Shown: one piece after another, positions 41,278-57,872 of the stretch | Layout of the letters: the number at the start of each line of letters is the position of its first letter | Position numbering within the stretch: position 1 is the first letter of the stretch | NCBI GenBank assembly: GCA_021029095.1 | Contig: JAJOHG010000129.1 | Span: 1-64,000, forward strand | Source: Phellopilus nigrolimitatus | Taxonomy: Eukaryota > Basidiomycota > Agaricomycetes > Hymenochaetales > Hymenochaetaceae | DNA: 64,000 nt | Direction: 5' to 3' | Program-made: the position numbers and the translations under genes | The notes under the pieces: generated by a model | What the model was told of the DNA's origin: nothing | Databases searched by the model: none | What the model saw: only the letters and a program-made list of their open reading frames with translations

Positions 41278-44225
41278 CTATAACTCGTCGTCTTCAGAGT
41301 TCCACTCGTCATCTTCACTGTCGCTTACTATCAATATCGTTTGCTCCCATTGGGTTTGTGGCCAACGGATGAACGGAACTGATTTAGCCTTCGGTGCCTC
41401 CGCTGCCTGCTTCATCGTCGCAGCCAAAGCAGCCTTCTCAGCTTCGTAACTCCTGTTATGCATTAGAAGGGGGAAAACGTGCACGAGAGGATTATGAAGT
41501 GGCCATAGAAAAAAAGGTCAACTAAATACGCACCTCTCCTTCTCGCGATACGCGCGCAGTATTTTCCCCTTTTCTTCTGGTTTTGCAGAGCCGAGATGGG
41601 CCATCAGCTGCTTCATGTCGGCGATGAGTTGCTCTAATCTTTCATGGCTGCTCTTTTGTACGATCTTCGAGTTCAGGGGTACCTGAATCTGGGTGTTATT
41701 TGGACGCTCAGCAGAGGTCTGAGGGGCAGAATTGGCAAAGCCTATTATGTCTTGAAGGAACGCCGTCGCTAAGTCGTCGAGTTTGGATGACGATATGGGA
41801 TCGGTTTGAGGAGCGTCACATGCTGCCACGGAAACGGATGTGTTTGCGGATCCAACTGAGGATGACTTCGAGAGTAGAGAATCAGTCGAAGAAGAAGAGA
41901 CTGTCGAAGGTGTTGAAGGAGTTGTCGGCCTCGCTGGTACAGAGTTCAAGTGAATATCTCTACGGGACGAGGGATGTGTGAGTGCGGATGGAGGTGTTTC
42001 GTTTGCCAGCCCAGATGTGGCCATCGTCGATGGCTCCTGCACAGATGTTACCTCCGATCTCCTCTTCTTACTGACAAGAACACGCTGGCGAAGTTCCGAT
42101 AGCCTATCGACCGCGCTTTCCTCTTGATGAGAGGCCATTATCGAAGCTTCAGGTGCAAGAGCTCGGTTGTCTTTTTCTTCCAACTCCTTTCTTTCTGCCT
42201 TTTCCCTCTCTTCCTTTTCTATTGCTTCCTCCACCTCCCGCAGTTTCGCAGCTTTGGCCTTCGCTTCTTCCAAGATTGATTTGATGCCTGAGGGAATAAT
42301 AGGCTTCTGGGGAGTACCGAAATTGGGTGGCATGTCGAGTAATGGAGGGGGTGCGCGAAGATCGCGAGAAGGAATAGTCAAAGTTACAGGGCTGCTGGCA
42401 TGCTGACTGTCTAATTCCATATCTGCGACCGACGTCATGGATTCGCTATGCGTCGGATATGATTCAACGATCTGCGGTTTTGCCACAATCAATCCACTCG
42501 TATGAACATCGGGAAGATACTGAGCTGCGGCGGGTATCGGAGAAGAACGATCGTGAGTAGTCGGAGTCTGGGCTTTGTGAGGAGCACTAGAGTGGGTAGA
42601 TGCAATTTCACTTTCAACATCCGGGTTAATGAGCTTCGGTAGCCAACGAAGATGTTCCTTTGGTGAGAATGGAGAAAGCGGAGGAGACGGCCTGGGAGTC
42701 AGCCCAGTGGAGAGGAAGTTATAATTCCCGCGCTCTTCCTCGTCAATTTCGCCCTCCTCCATATCCTCTCGAGAACTGTTCTGATCTGTAGAGTGTATGT
42801 CGCGAACAGGTGGAGCAGGATGGATAGAATGGGGAGGTGGTGGAATAAGGGGTGGAGTCTGAGCAGGCTGTGGAGGTTGGTCGAAAAGTGGACCAGCCTG
42901 TTGTACTGCATCTGTCCCCTCTGGACGATACCAGTAAACAGTGATCTGTCCGCGGCCATCGTTGTTGACGAGACGCTTGCTATTAAACGCGCGAATCGCT
43001 CTCTCGCGGGAATTGAATTCAATGAGTGCCTTGCCGAGTTTCCGCATGACATCAATATGTAGCGGTGCCGGATCGTGCGCGTTACCTGTGTCCTTGCACC
43101 ACTGCAGAACAAAGTCCAAAGTGCGAAATTTCTTGGGTATGTTCTCCATGACGAGTGAACACTCGGGGTCATGCGGAACATATTGGTCCGGTTCGAGTGG
43201 AAAGAGCCCATGGCCGGAGACTTGCGGAGCGTACGATCCAATAAGTCTGGAGTTCAAGGCAAACATGTTACATTCCATTGCGGCTACGTGAGAAGAGGAA
43301 GAAGGTTCAGAGCTTGTCGGTCGCGGAGGTAGTGCAGTTGGAAATGACTGTTGGAATGTGGAAGTATATTCTAGACCTGAAGAAACGAGAGATTGATCGA
43401 GTGCGATCGACTGAGAATGCGAGGAAAGTGTGAACTGGGGTTGAGGAGCGGAGTAGGGATGCGTGGTTTGTCCAGGCCAATTCGGCCCGTCGTATGTGGC
43501 GTGCTCACCCTGACGATGCACCGCATTCCAACCAAGGACAGTTTCAGCAGGAAGGATTGGTACTGGCGGCAAGTTTGAATGTGCAGCTGCCGCCTCAGCC
43601 TCAGCCTTCTGACGCTTCCGCAATTTCCTGCGTTGCGGCTTCGATAGTCCGGCGAAGGGGTCCGTTTCTAACGAATAAAGTGCGGGCGCGACTGCCGCCG
43701 CCGAGCTACCTGCATGAGGCCCCGGAACGAACACGCGTGGCTGCTGGTCCGCACCAGCGTCAAATTGGTCGCTGCGCTTGCGCTTGAGGGGATGAGAAAT
43801 GCTCAGGGTGGATGCCTGCGCCTGCGCCTGCGGAGCAGCCATTTGAGCACCGCGGAAGGCGCCTAAGAGAAGGGTTGCATGAGAGAGCGTAGTGATTAAG
43901 ACAGAAAGCGCAAAGAATACAGACCTGTTTCCAACTGGTGATGACGCCAGCCGTGTTCCATGTCAGCCCCGGTGTTGAATTGCCGAGGCTGCCGAGAAGA
44001 GGCTGGTTCAGGATTCACATAATTATTTGCTCGCCAGTCGCCATAGAGTGGCAGATCATCCGTCCTAAAGTTGAGCTTGCTATTATGAGAGTGATCCATC
44101 CAGGCCCGCACTGACCTTGCGGGCGATTCCTCGCGGTAGTAACGGTCAGAACGTCGTCCACTGTAATCGTCATCGTCGGAAGAAATGAGAATGGGAGAAC
44201 AACGAGAACCGCCTAGCATAGTCAT
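41278..44225 (-). CDS. RRM-containing protein with coiled coil, function unknown
   Basis: Three exons: 44225-43925, 43862-41534 and 41452-41278; 934 aa. The two introns keep phase. The upstream exon is included because it splices in frame onto the long exon (an ATG at 43842 is the alternative start). An RRM-like fold lies at about residues 335-415 with RNP2-like SLVMENIP and RNP1-like GKALIEF. A charged coiled coil (containing ILEEAKAKAAKLREVEEA) lies near 615-655. The C-terminus is acidic, ending SEDDEWNSEDDEL, and the N-terminus has ISSDDDD. The rest is proline/serine-rich and probably disordered. A nuclear RNA-binding role is likely. Confidence 0.7.
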
Positions 44226-44990
44226 CTAGTTCTTCCTAGGGACGATGTTTCACGAATAGGTGCTGAGCGTAGGCGCTGTAGTTGATGGTCGAGGAACGTG
44301 GATGTGTCTCGGAGACGAGTTCCATGTGTTGGCGTTAACAGGCGTTAGCATGCCCGAGTTGGTAATCACGTTCACCACGCCACCGCGTATTTGGAAGTCT
44401 TTCGGTACATTACATATTGAATAACAGAATGCACACTCGACATGTTTGTGTTTCAGAAGAAAGAAAAAGACAATATAGACTGACTGAAGCCGCTGGGTTG
44501 ATACGAAAGTGCATAAGAGGCAATGAGTCGGACACGGCAAATGCGAGGGAAGTTGGGAATGTTCCGACGGATGCCGTACATCTAACTCTCAAGTTTCAGC
44601 CTGTTCTCTTGAAGTTCTTCGCCCATGGCGACTCACATCGTGCTGTACATTTCGTACATCGAGAATGGCGGAAACATGGCTCACAGTCGAACTGTAAATT
44701 TGACGATTCTACCGGAGTTTTTTCTCGATAACGGTGCAAGATCTACAGCTTAAACATTTAGAGTAATCGTCCGAGTACCAGGATTTTCACGGAAGTACTT
44801 GATGAAATGCGTCCTCGTACCAAGGTAGGCGAAACGCTAGTCCGGACAATTCTTGCATACAACGGCAGACAACATCCTCAGGTCGTAGTCGAGAATAGTT
44901 TAAGATTCTGGAATAAGAACAAGGGTAGCCCTACTAATACGGAAGAGGAGTGAAATTCTTGCTTTTGACATAATCCGCGAGTAACTACAA
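44226..44990. other. Intergenic region upstream of the RRM gene and downstream of SEC23
   Basis: No supported gene. A 104-codon plus-strand frame at 44417-44731 has no recognisable content. Confidence 0.5.
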
Positions 44991-48419
<3,429 letters not shown>

Positions 48420-50819
48420 ATGAAATCGCAACATATTGCTATTTGTTCTCTCATCTTTGCTGGTCTGGCACTTTATGCTTTTGCAGACTCTCCTCAGACT
48501 GTCAATCTCAAGTATGCAACATATCAGGGGACACTAAACTCCACATCCAACATCACTTCATTCCTTGGATTACGCTATGCGAAGCCTCCGATAGGTACTA
48601 CGGCTACCTGCACCTAAATACCTCACAAACTAACTATTTCCATTTTCCCTAGGAGACCTGAGATTCCAGGCGCCCGCGCCGCCATTAACTGTTACTGTTG
48701 TTCAGCTAGCAAACACTCAACCGCCCGCGTGCCCACAAGGGTCCTCTGGTAATGCGTCCTCGAGTCATTTTTCGTTCGGTAAACGAGAAACGGAGATTGA
48801 AGACTGCTTGTTTTTGAAGTGAGCGCGAAGACGTATCCCTATGAACAAAATTTCCTTTTTCCATAACCGTTCTGTATGTATAGTGTGTATGTACAGGGAG
48901 AAGTCTCCCCCAACTCAAGGTTGCCTGTGGTTGTGTGGATACATGGTGGGGGGTAAGTACACGATACCATTTGCTTTTATTTCTTTATTCTTGCTTCATG
49001 AGACTCTGACTTAGCCGGAACCCTTGAAGATATGTTTATGGGAGCACGACTAACGTTAATGGTGGGGATCTTATCCGACATGCTAGCGGCGGAGTCATAG
49101 CTGTGGAAATGCAGTATCGTCTCGGCCTTTTCGGTCAGTACAGAGCGCTTCAGTATTGAGACTAAATTTTGACGTTTGCAATGACAGGTTTTCTCGCCGG
49201 TAGTGAGACAAAAAAGCGCGGAACTTTAAATGCTGGGCTGCGTAAGCGTTGTCCTATCAAAACCGCAGTAGTACCAATATCAATGTTTGGTGACAAATTT
49301 TCATAGTGGACCAGCAGCTTGCGCTCCAATGGATCCAAGAACACGTTGGTCGTACTCAGCTCGTAGTATAGTCCCTTTTTTACTAATGATGTTACTACAG
49401 ATACATTCCTTTGGAGGAGACCCAGCGAAGGTGACAATATGGGGAGAATCTGCGGGTCAGGACATAGAATGCCAATTCCTGATATGTCCTTATAGTTGTT
49501 CACAACTGCATAGGTGCTGGCTCCGTTCTGCAGCATGTCGTCGCACATGGTGGTAATACGATTCCACCACTTTTCCGTGCAGCGATGACCAGTTCGACGT
49601 TCCTTCCATCTCAATATCATTACAATGATCCCGTCCCTGAAGTACGTACTAGTGTTTTATGTTAAAACCAATAACTTATTATCTAAATTATATATGTACT
49701 CAGCAACTTTACTCGGAAGCTGTTGAACAAGCTGGGTAAATATTCAACTTTGGATCTCTTCCACCTTTCCAAGCTCACGTAGCTTACAGTTGTTCAAACA
49801 CTAATGACACATTCGCATGTCTCGTGTCAGCGGACGGAAGCCTTCTCGAAGCTGTGAACTCCGCCATTTGCTCCAGTTATTTCTTTGGCACGTTCGCTTT
49901 CGTCCCCGTAGTCGACGGGACATTCATCGTGGAGAGGCCTACGCAAACCATGGCGCGCGGGAAACTCAACGGGGTGAGTGACACTCAATTCCCGTGCATT
50001 TCTAATTCCTAAGACGGGTTTTTTTTTAAAAAACATGCAGGATGTGCTCCTCGGAATGACAAATGTCCTCGAAGGTTTCGCATTTGTCAGCGACGACATC
50101 ACCTCAAGGATGACGCTTCCTGAATATGTCAGCCAGCTTTTTCCGGGGTTCGGGGAGGCACAAGTGAACGCTGCCATCCAACACTACACCAACATTGGGC
50201 TCGAGACTGTCTTTAACCAAGCAGTTGCGGTCATGGGCGAATGTGTGTTATTCTTTTACTTGATTCAACCCCGTGACCTATCTTAAGCTGTGGTTCGGAA
50301 GCTATCTTCATTTGTCCGACATATTTTCTGCTTAATGGCTTTCCCGGGCCATCTTTCAAGGTACATATGCATGACTCGTCTCCTTCGGAAATTCGTGATT
50401 CATTACCTTTCCATTAGGGCGAGTTTGCAGTGCCACCGGGAACCCACTCGAGCGATTACTATTATATATTTCCTAGCAGCGGGTACGAGTGCTGCTTGTC
50501 TGCCTATTTCTCGTCCATGAGTTCTGATGTCTTATGGATCTCTTATCTTATCAGCTCTCCCCCGATTCCGAATGCCCAGTTTTCCGCGTCTTTTACCGGC
50601 TCATTCCTCGGTGTAGTCAAGTCACTCAATCCGAACGTCAATCCGCTATCTCCAAATAGCATTGCACCACAGTGGAACCAGTACGTCTTCGGTAACACGG
50701 AGATGCTGTTCAACATTACACAGGCCGGAGAACCCGACATTCGAGCATTCAGGACAGATACTGGGTTGCTGGAGCGGTGTAGTTTCTGGAAAAGCGTCGC
50801 AGAATATACGCCGCAATGA
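48420..50819 (+). CDS. Secreted type-B carboxylesterase/lipase
   Basis: Fourteen exons: 48420-48594, 48653-48818, 48884-48952, 49030-49133, 49188-49241, 49307-49344, 49401-49455, 49514-49641, 49704-49735, 49790-49973, 50041-50242, 50302-50360, 50418-50482 and 50555-50819; 531 aa with every phase matching. The signal peptide ends near LYAFADS. Family marks: FLGLRYAKPPIGDLRFQAP, EDCLFLNVYV, oxyanion hole HGGGYVYGS, nucleophile elbow GESAGA, and SIFICPTYF. This is the alpha/beta-hydrolase COesterase fold acting on lipid or ester substrates outside the cell. The acceptor of exon 12 is GGAAG|CTATC; the upstream AG would break the frame. Confidence 0.85.
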
Positions 50820-51530
50820 TATCAAGCTGGAATGTTCGGATGGTCCATCCTTTGAAGAGGGGCAAAGAAGTCGTTGTATGAGTGCAGGTTTCAGTGCCGA
50901 ACGGGACAACATTCTTGACTTCACTTCCTCATTAGCCTCTTACCTTCTTGTTCGATCCATGTCTGCATTTTTTTCATTGACAACGAATCCGGCACTCAAA
51001 TTTGCGCTATTTAAACCGATCTCTTTCCAGTCATTTTTTCACGGCGTCGGATCATCCTTTCGGATTTTGTCCAGAAGTCTAGTTGATCTGGTGCGTATGT
51101 CGCCATATCTCTTATGTAGTCACCGCGAACGGCCAGCGCATTGAGTTTGCAAGGGGTCGCTGTGAAGTGTACGAAGATGAACCAGGTTTTTGCTAAGAGA
51201 TCAAACAGCTTGGTTGAAACCACTAACTTGGGACGTCGGATGAGATGCATATAGCATATAACGTTTCCCGAAGTCGAGCAGCTGGCGTTCTCCAGCGAAT
51301 GCGAGATTTTGATGTATTTCTTCCCGCAACTTCAAGGGGAATTTTGAGGAAGACAGATTGTTGCTATATGAAATTCGGAGTCCGATGGCAGTCGCCGAGC
51401 TTCACTGACAACTACGTATGTAACTAAGAAAGCATTCCTCTCTGCCTATCTAACTATTGCTACGTCTCTCAGTCAATCAACCAGAAGATGGTCGAAGAGA
51501 ACCCCCATAAATTTGTTCAGTGAAAAAAGG
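50820..51530. other. Intergenic region
   Basis: Short frames on both strands have no recognisable domain. It contains the esterase 3' UTR and the promoter of the next gene. Confidence 0.5.
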
Positions 51531-52821
51531 ATGTCTTTACCGCTCGCAAGCTGGCGTCTCCGAACGGGCCTGCTGTGTCTGCTCGCTATTGTGCTGTGTC
51601 TCTTCGTGCTCTCCGCGTTTCTTGTGCCGCGAAACATACTCCAGTCGCGCCTCTGCGCACTGCCTCTGCAGGGGACCGTGCTCTCGAATGTCTGCTCATC
51701 AACGCAGCCTTACCCTGCCGACCCTATTGCCTTCGACGATTCGGGTGGCTCAACCCCAGAAAGCCACTACAGCCACTCTGATGAAACGCTGGGCATCGCA
51801 TCCTCGATATATGTGGTGTCTCTGGCTAGGAGAACGGATCGCAGACAAGTTATGGAAAACTTGAGGAGGGCTCTACATCTGGATTGGCAATACTTTGATG
51901 CTCTTGACAAAAACGACGTTCTCGTCGACGATATTCTGTACTCCGTAGCAAGACAGAGGGCGAAGGCGAACGAGACCTTCAGCTGGCCTGAAAAAGACGT
52001 TGATTTTTATCCTGAACCCATTTTATCACAGCCATTGTATCCCGAATATTTTCCCAGCAAGAATCTGCTCTCGAAGCCTCTACTCTGTGCCACCGGAGAC
52101 AACACAATCCCCTCGTACGCAAACGTCTCGTCTATCCCATTTCATATGATTTTGTCGAGGGGCATGATTGCGTGCTGGTACTCGCACATTCGACTCATGG
52201 CGGAAATCGTTAATCGTACACAGCATTTGCAAGAGGGCTCTTGGGACGGGCGGGAAGGCGTCACCATCGTCTTTGAAGACGACATTGACGTGGAGTGGGA
52301 TCTGAAGGGAAGACTCGAGTCGATGTGGGGAGACCTCCCAAAGGACTGGGACATCGTCCTACTAGGTACGACTCTAATAAAAGTATCTCAGATTACCATG
52401 CTTATATTCACAAACACAAGGCCACTGCTGGTCCGACGAGTCCGCAAACCCGCCCCTCGCACCAGGCTCGCCCCTGCACCCGTCGCACAGCCCGAAATGC
52501 ACGCACGGCTATGTGCTCTCGCCATTCGGCGCGCGGCGCCTCCTCGCGCATCTCGCGCACGCGCCCTTCGCGTTTTCGCGCGCGCTCGACCAGGCGCTCG
52601 CGCACCTCGTGCGGGCGCGCCGCATACGGGGCTTCAGCGTCGTGCCGAGCATTGTCGTGCAGCGCCGGTGTGCCGTGGGCGCGGGCCCGGAGTGCGAGCC
52701 TGCCGAGGGCGGCGATTCGGATATATGGGTGAGTGAGGGCCGGAGGGGGAGTCGGTGGCGAGACAGGTTGGAGGACAGTGCGCTTGAGCGGATCGCGAAG
52801 ATGGACGCGGATAAGGAATAA
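51531..52821 (+). CDS. GT25-like glycosyltransferase, type II membrane protein
   Basis: Two exons, 51531-52365 and 52421-52821; 411 aa. A short cytosolic N-terminus precedes a membrane anchor at about residues 11-30 (LLCLLAIVLCLFVLSAFLV). The lumenal part starts with the family 25 signature IYVVSLARRTDRR, then WQYFDALD, the metal/sugar-binding VFEDDIDV, and in exon 2 GYVLSPFGARRLL. The family covers LPS-type glycosyltransferases and collagen galactosyltransferases; the fungal acceptor is unknown. Exon 2 is far more GC-rich than exon 1. Confidence 0.8.
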
Positions 52822-52995
52822 GCCCGCTCATCCTGTTAAGACGCGCCAATGGGATTATTTGACCAGTCAAAGTTTTCAAGAAATTCGGCTTCGCTCAATG
52901 ATCGAAAGTTTGAGGGGAACCCTTTGCTCATTGTCATCAAGGGTAGCGGGCATCACATCGACGCGGCTTTGCTCTCGTTTCATTTCCACGACTTT
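52822..52995. other. Short intergenic segment
   Basis: 3' flank of the GT25-like gene before the MITE. Nothing recognised. Confidence 0.5.
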
Positions 52996-52997
52996 TA

Positions 52998-53600
52998 CAG
53001 TTGAAATTGTCATAACGCATAACGTCGGTTCCCACCCAAAGGTTATGCATTATGGGATTTATGCAGTACGAGAATAATCAATATTAATTCTTATTTAATT
53101 TAATATTATTTTATTATTTAAATTTATTTAAATTTATTTTACAATTAGACCTTGAACCACACCGAATGCAGGATATTTGGTTCGGAAATGACACAGTCAA
53201 CTCAAAGCTATGATTTTGACTTTCCAAGCTCCAAAATGAATGGAGAAGAGATAGCCGCGGAATTTTCTCACCATTTTTGACAGTTCCAAACTACCCTTCG
53301 CTTCTGCGTGTGATAGGAAAAGGCATTCGAGTTGCGCACAAAGGTCCATTCCATCCTGTAGAGAGAATACATAGACAAGGATCACAATTTTGACATTTGA
53401 CACGACAATCAAGCCTCAAGTAAGTACCAAAAATATGGCCTCTTACCCTAAATTATGCAAAAATTTCCTAAAAAGTCTATGCATTATGCAATATGCGTTA
53501 TGCAGCCGATTTACCCGCCTCCCAACTCGGGAGACGACCTAACCCTATGCATTATCAGATTTATGCATTATGAGGTTATGCATTATTACAATTTCAACTG
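52998..53600. mobile_element. MITE with 29-bp terminal inverted repeats and TA target duplication
   Basis: The ends are CAGTTGAAATTGTCATAACG and, in reverse complement, CAGTTGAAATTGTAATAATG; 26 of 29 positions match. TA flanks both sides (52996-52997 and 53601-53602), as in Tc1/mariner-type insertions. The 603-bp interior has no coding frame, is very AT-rich near 53,080-53,140, and repeats the motif TATGCATTATG several times near both ends. Confidence 0.75.
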
Positions 53601-53602
53601 TA

Positions 53603-55441
53603 TTCCACACAGCAGTTTCTGTTGGAAGGGGCGGTGATAATGGACGGGAAAAGGGGAAGGAGAGTATGGCGCCAGTGAGGGGCTTGAGGGTCGTAGAAGG
53701 TATGCCTGCATTTGCCAGAAGTCAAATATTCTTCCTGTAAAATTTGGCGAAGCATCTGTGGCCAACCAGCAGAGCGGAATCACACACACACGAGTACATA
53801 GAATGTCCTGAATATTGTGAGCATAATTGAGCGAAGGTCGATCGAGCTGAGAAGGACAAGTGTACGTTTGCAAAGGCATCCCGTTTAAAACTAAAACAGT
53901 TGAAATGCTCATAACGCATAAAGGTCGGTTCCTGCATTATTTAAGCGTGAGAAAAGGAATAAATTAGGGCGCCTAATTCAAACTTAGTCTCCGATGGGCG
54001 CTTACATGCAGTACAATGACCTAGGATAATTATGTTGGCTGAAGTCAGGGACGATATGAAAAAGTCATACATAGGCAGAATAAGCATTCCGACACTGGAA
54101 CTGAGCTTCCAATGGTCCATGATGTAGGGAAAACACGGTAAAGTGTGCCAAAAGTCTGCGCATCATGCAGCCGAATTACCCGCCTCCCAACTCGGGAGAC
54201 AGTCTGACCCTGTGCAGTATGAGATTTATTCATTAGAGTCGCAGGATATAGTAGTTGTTAATCTTGATAGGTAGTAGCGGATGCGCCGTGCCGCGCAGAT
54301 TGTTGGCTGTTTTGATATCATAAAAATCAAATATTATTTTGGCTCGAATTTTTTGTGTTCGCACGATCCAGCTGTGGCACAGCCGGGTACGTAGATATTG
54401 CCTTCAAAAGATCTTGGAATGTTTGCTGAGGAAATCAGGATGTACCTTGCCAGGAATCTCAGTACAAAATAAAGCGCACCAATTCTGTGTCTATTCAACA
54501 TCCATGTAAAATCACCCACTATCCCATCAGCAGCAGCACCCATTTTTCTCCATTTCAAGAATTTATGGCGCCCGGTGGAGCAAGCGCGCAGCAGCTCCAA
54601 TGGAGAAGTGAATGCGCCTACCAAGCATATATACTACCGTGGTTGTATTTCTGGACAGGGAACTCGAGAAGATTGATTGATCCTGCTTTTGCAGAGTTCA
54701 AATGAAACAGCTGCCGAGCTGTTCAGCATCGGACGTTGATTCCATTGTGCGCCGCGGTCGTTGGTGGGACGTATATGAGCGCTTGAGCATTTAAAGCAAT
54801 CGGGAAGACATCGACGGTGGATGAGGCCTCGACATGATGTGCCGAGGCCGGTGTAATTAATATTGATCAAGTTCGGCACACACACTTGAAGCCGTCAAGT
54901 ACAAGCAGGCGTTGAAGACTGACCCTTGTATGACATCGCAGACGCCAGCAGCGAGCGGACGCTGTCGACGTCGAGCAGCCACAAACTTGAAGTACATGTA
55001 CGGAGCCGACGTCGATCGCGTCGAACCTTATTCGGTTACGGACGCCACACGCGTGCTTGGCATCGATGACGAGACTCAATTTCAGGAGCGCGGCCGAACT
55101 TCCCTGCTGCGCCGGCGCCACTGCCGGAATATCTGCTGATATCTATATTTTATATTATTTGAGAGACATAAAAGGAGATACAAGGACTATATGCAGGAAA
55201 TCCGAGAACAAAGACGTCCGAGAGAAGAAGCGAGCTAAATATAAAATACACGTTTCGAAGCCGCCAAGATAGACTTCGTATGTAATTGCGGCCGAGCAGT
55301 GCCGAAAATATGACGTTAATCCTAGCATATGTACATCATGTATAGCTCCAAATCCTCGAGGCTTTTTACTCCCTCTTCAACGTTGCCGCCGGTCTGCGGC
55401 CGTCGTCGACGTCGTTGTCGCTGTTGTCTTCGTCGCCGACA
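53603..55441. other. Intergenic region with a decayed relative of the MITE
   Basis: Segment 53897-54240 starts with CAGTTGAAATGCTCATAACGC and repeats the MITE's subterminal block (CCGCCTCCCAACTCGGGAGAC at 54,179-54,199), but lacks a clear right end. No gene recognised in the rest. Confidence 0.55.
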
Positions 55442-57872
55442 ATGGTCAAGGACCTCTCCTCGTCGCCCAACACGGCCATGAGCTACAGCTCCTTCAAACC
55501 TAAGTTCCCCCTCGACCCCTTCGCCGTCGCGCCTAGCACGCGTCTCCCATGGTCCGTCGACACGGACAGCCTGCCCTCGCCGGCACTCCTGCAGTCCGAA
55601 CAACGCGTCATCCTGGCCATTGGTCGTATGTCTGCGCTTTATTCGCCTCTAACCGAGCATTACAGCTTTCATTGCAGAACCGACGGCCGCCATGCTCGCG
55701 CCTCTGTTTAATTCGCCCCACTTCTCGTCGTCGCTGCTCATTATCGCAAGCCACAGGCTGCCAGAAATTCCGGATTTATCCCGGCCAGCGGTCGCCACAC
55801 TCCGTCTCCGCGCCCCCATTGCCGTCGAGGACACAGGCGCTTCGCGCCTCATCGACATACTGGAATGGGCGGTGCAGGTCGGCAGGTTGTGGAGACGGAC
55901 GGGTGGCCCCCACGTTCAAGAATTGATGGAGGAAATCAGCGCAAGCGCGGACTCCGTCAAGCTCCAGCAGTCGTATGGCCGAACACGCTACAGCGTAGCC
56001 CCATCCCCCAGTACACCCACCTCCCCAACAGGTTCGGAAAAACATAGCGTTTTCTCTTCAGAAACCTCCCTTGCAACCTCGGCCTCGGCACAGACCCGCC
56101 GCAAGTCCTTCAGAGCTTTTGGCCGCTCAAAATCACAGCGCCGGCAATCGGGGCTAACGCTGCTCCCTGCCGATCCGGAGCAGAGGCCCTTCGACGTCAT
56201 TTTGAATTTTCTTCCCACAAACATCCCGGACAAGTCTGTCCTAAAGGCAGCCATCCTTGTCACGACCCTTACGCGCCCGTATCTCGCTGCTCCGCCCGTC
56301 CGGGCGCCGGCGACGCGCTTCTGGACGGAAGGCTCAGGTGTAGCCGCCGCCAGCCCGGTTACGCCAGACAAGAAACGCTGGTCACTCTTCCGCAGCAGCT
56401 CTTCCGCTGTAAGCTCGTCGACCACTGTCAATGTTGAGTCGAAACTGGACCGAAGTCTTTCGGGTTCGGTCGCGTTCCATTCTCTTTCGAGTCTGTCAGA
56501 GGACTCCAACCGCACTTTAGTCACAGCGCTGACTCGCTGCCGCAAGTCCCGCATCGTGCACCTCATGCCATCCGTATCCGCAAAGGCAAAGCTGCTCTAT
56601 AGTAACTCCGCAGGCGCGCAAGCACGGCTGATACGCAGCATCGAGGCTTTCATGCTCTCGTTCTCGTTCCCCGTCCCGACGCCGAGTCTTCCCGCCAACG
56701 ACCCTGACTTCATTCGCGCACGGCCATACATTTTACCTGCCACCGCGCTCGCAGGTACGCTCTCCCTCGCGCCGCCCGCGCCGAAAGACGCCGAGGACGG
56801 CGACGGCGATGGCGCGCCGCAGAGCGCGTGGACGCTCGCGGAGCTCATCCTGTCCGGCGCGCTTGACCAGCATGCCGCGGACGGCGCCGGCGGTGCGGTC
56901 AGCGAGGTCGCGCAGGGGAAGCTGAAAGAGGTGGATCCGGATCCGGCGACGCTGAACAACGCCTGGATGGCGCACCGCGCGTGGATCAGCGGCGTCTCCG
57001 ACGTGCAGATGCGCCCGAAAGCGGGCGCGCAAACGACGATGACGGCGCGCTCCTCGCAGTCGGTCGCGCAAGCGCAGACACAGGCACCGGTGCCTGCGCG
57101 AGCGAGCGAGTCCCCGCCCGCCCGGACCCCGCAGAAGGCCGCGCACGAGCGCAAGCCCGTGCCGGCGCTCGACAAGCGATTGCCGACGCCCCCGAGGGAC
57201 AAGAACGAGAGCGAGGACGACGCGAGCGGGAGCCGCGCCCCGCCGCGGGACCCACATCCGCGCTCGCACGCACACGGCAGCTCGCACCGCCACTCCCGCG
57301 CCCTTCCCCACTCACAGTCGCACCCCGTCGAACGCCGGCCGTCGAGCTCTCGCCGGGCCCGCTCCCGTAGCCGCTCCCACTCACACACCTCGCCGCCCGC
57401 GTCCGCGCACCGCCCGCCCTCCGCGCACCGCAAGCCGGCGCGCTCCGAGGCGCACGGGCTGCCGACGCCGCCCGATTCGGAGGAGGCCTCGTTCGAGCGC
57501 GATCCGCCGACGCGCGAAGGCCGCAGGCCCCGTGTATCCGGCTCGTTGGCGCGTGCGCGCACGGGCTCCGCGCCGCTGCTGCTGCCCGTGTCGCGCCGGT
57601 CGTCGAGGAGGGAGAGGGAGAGGGAGAGGGGTGCGGCGCCGGCGCCGGAGCTGGCAGCCGCTGCCGTGTCCCAGGATCGTAATCGGAGCGAGAGGCGAGC
57701 GAGCGAGACGCGCACGCCTGAGCTCGAGCCGCATGAGCCGTTGCGGAGGGAGCGCAAAACGCGCAGGCTCGTGGAGCTCAGCATGGGCAGCGACCTAGCG
57801 CTCGCGGGCGCTGGCAGCGCTGAGCGCGCTCGCCTGGAGAGGCGCTCGTCGTGGAGGTTTTGGAGGGCGTAA
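55442..57872 (+). CDS. Orphan serine/arginine-rich protein
   Basis: Two exons, 55442-55622 and 55678-57872; 791 aa. I do not recognise a family. The N-terminal about 110 residues look folded (FKPKFPLDPFAVAP, then SRLIDILEWAVQVGRLWRR). A serine-rich stretch and a second folded-looking block (RPFDVILNFLPTNIPDKSVLKAA, split by eye) follow. From about residue 480 the protein is low-complexity, with His/Ser/Arg and many Arg-Glu dipeptides (RERERERG). GC content there is very high, and long antisense frames are composition shadows. It may be a cytoskeleton- or RNA-associated scaffold, but this is a guess. Confidence 0.65.

Noticed and set aside
40662..41318. 218-codon minus and 156-codon plus frames overlapping each other
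   Set aside because: No domain, no codon bias and mutual overlap; likely 3' flanking DNA.
50241..50304. Apparent frameshift in the esterase between MGE and IFICPTY
   Set aside because: Resolved by using the downstream acceptor (GGAAG before CTATC); the phase then fits and gives MGESIFICPTY.
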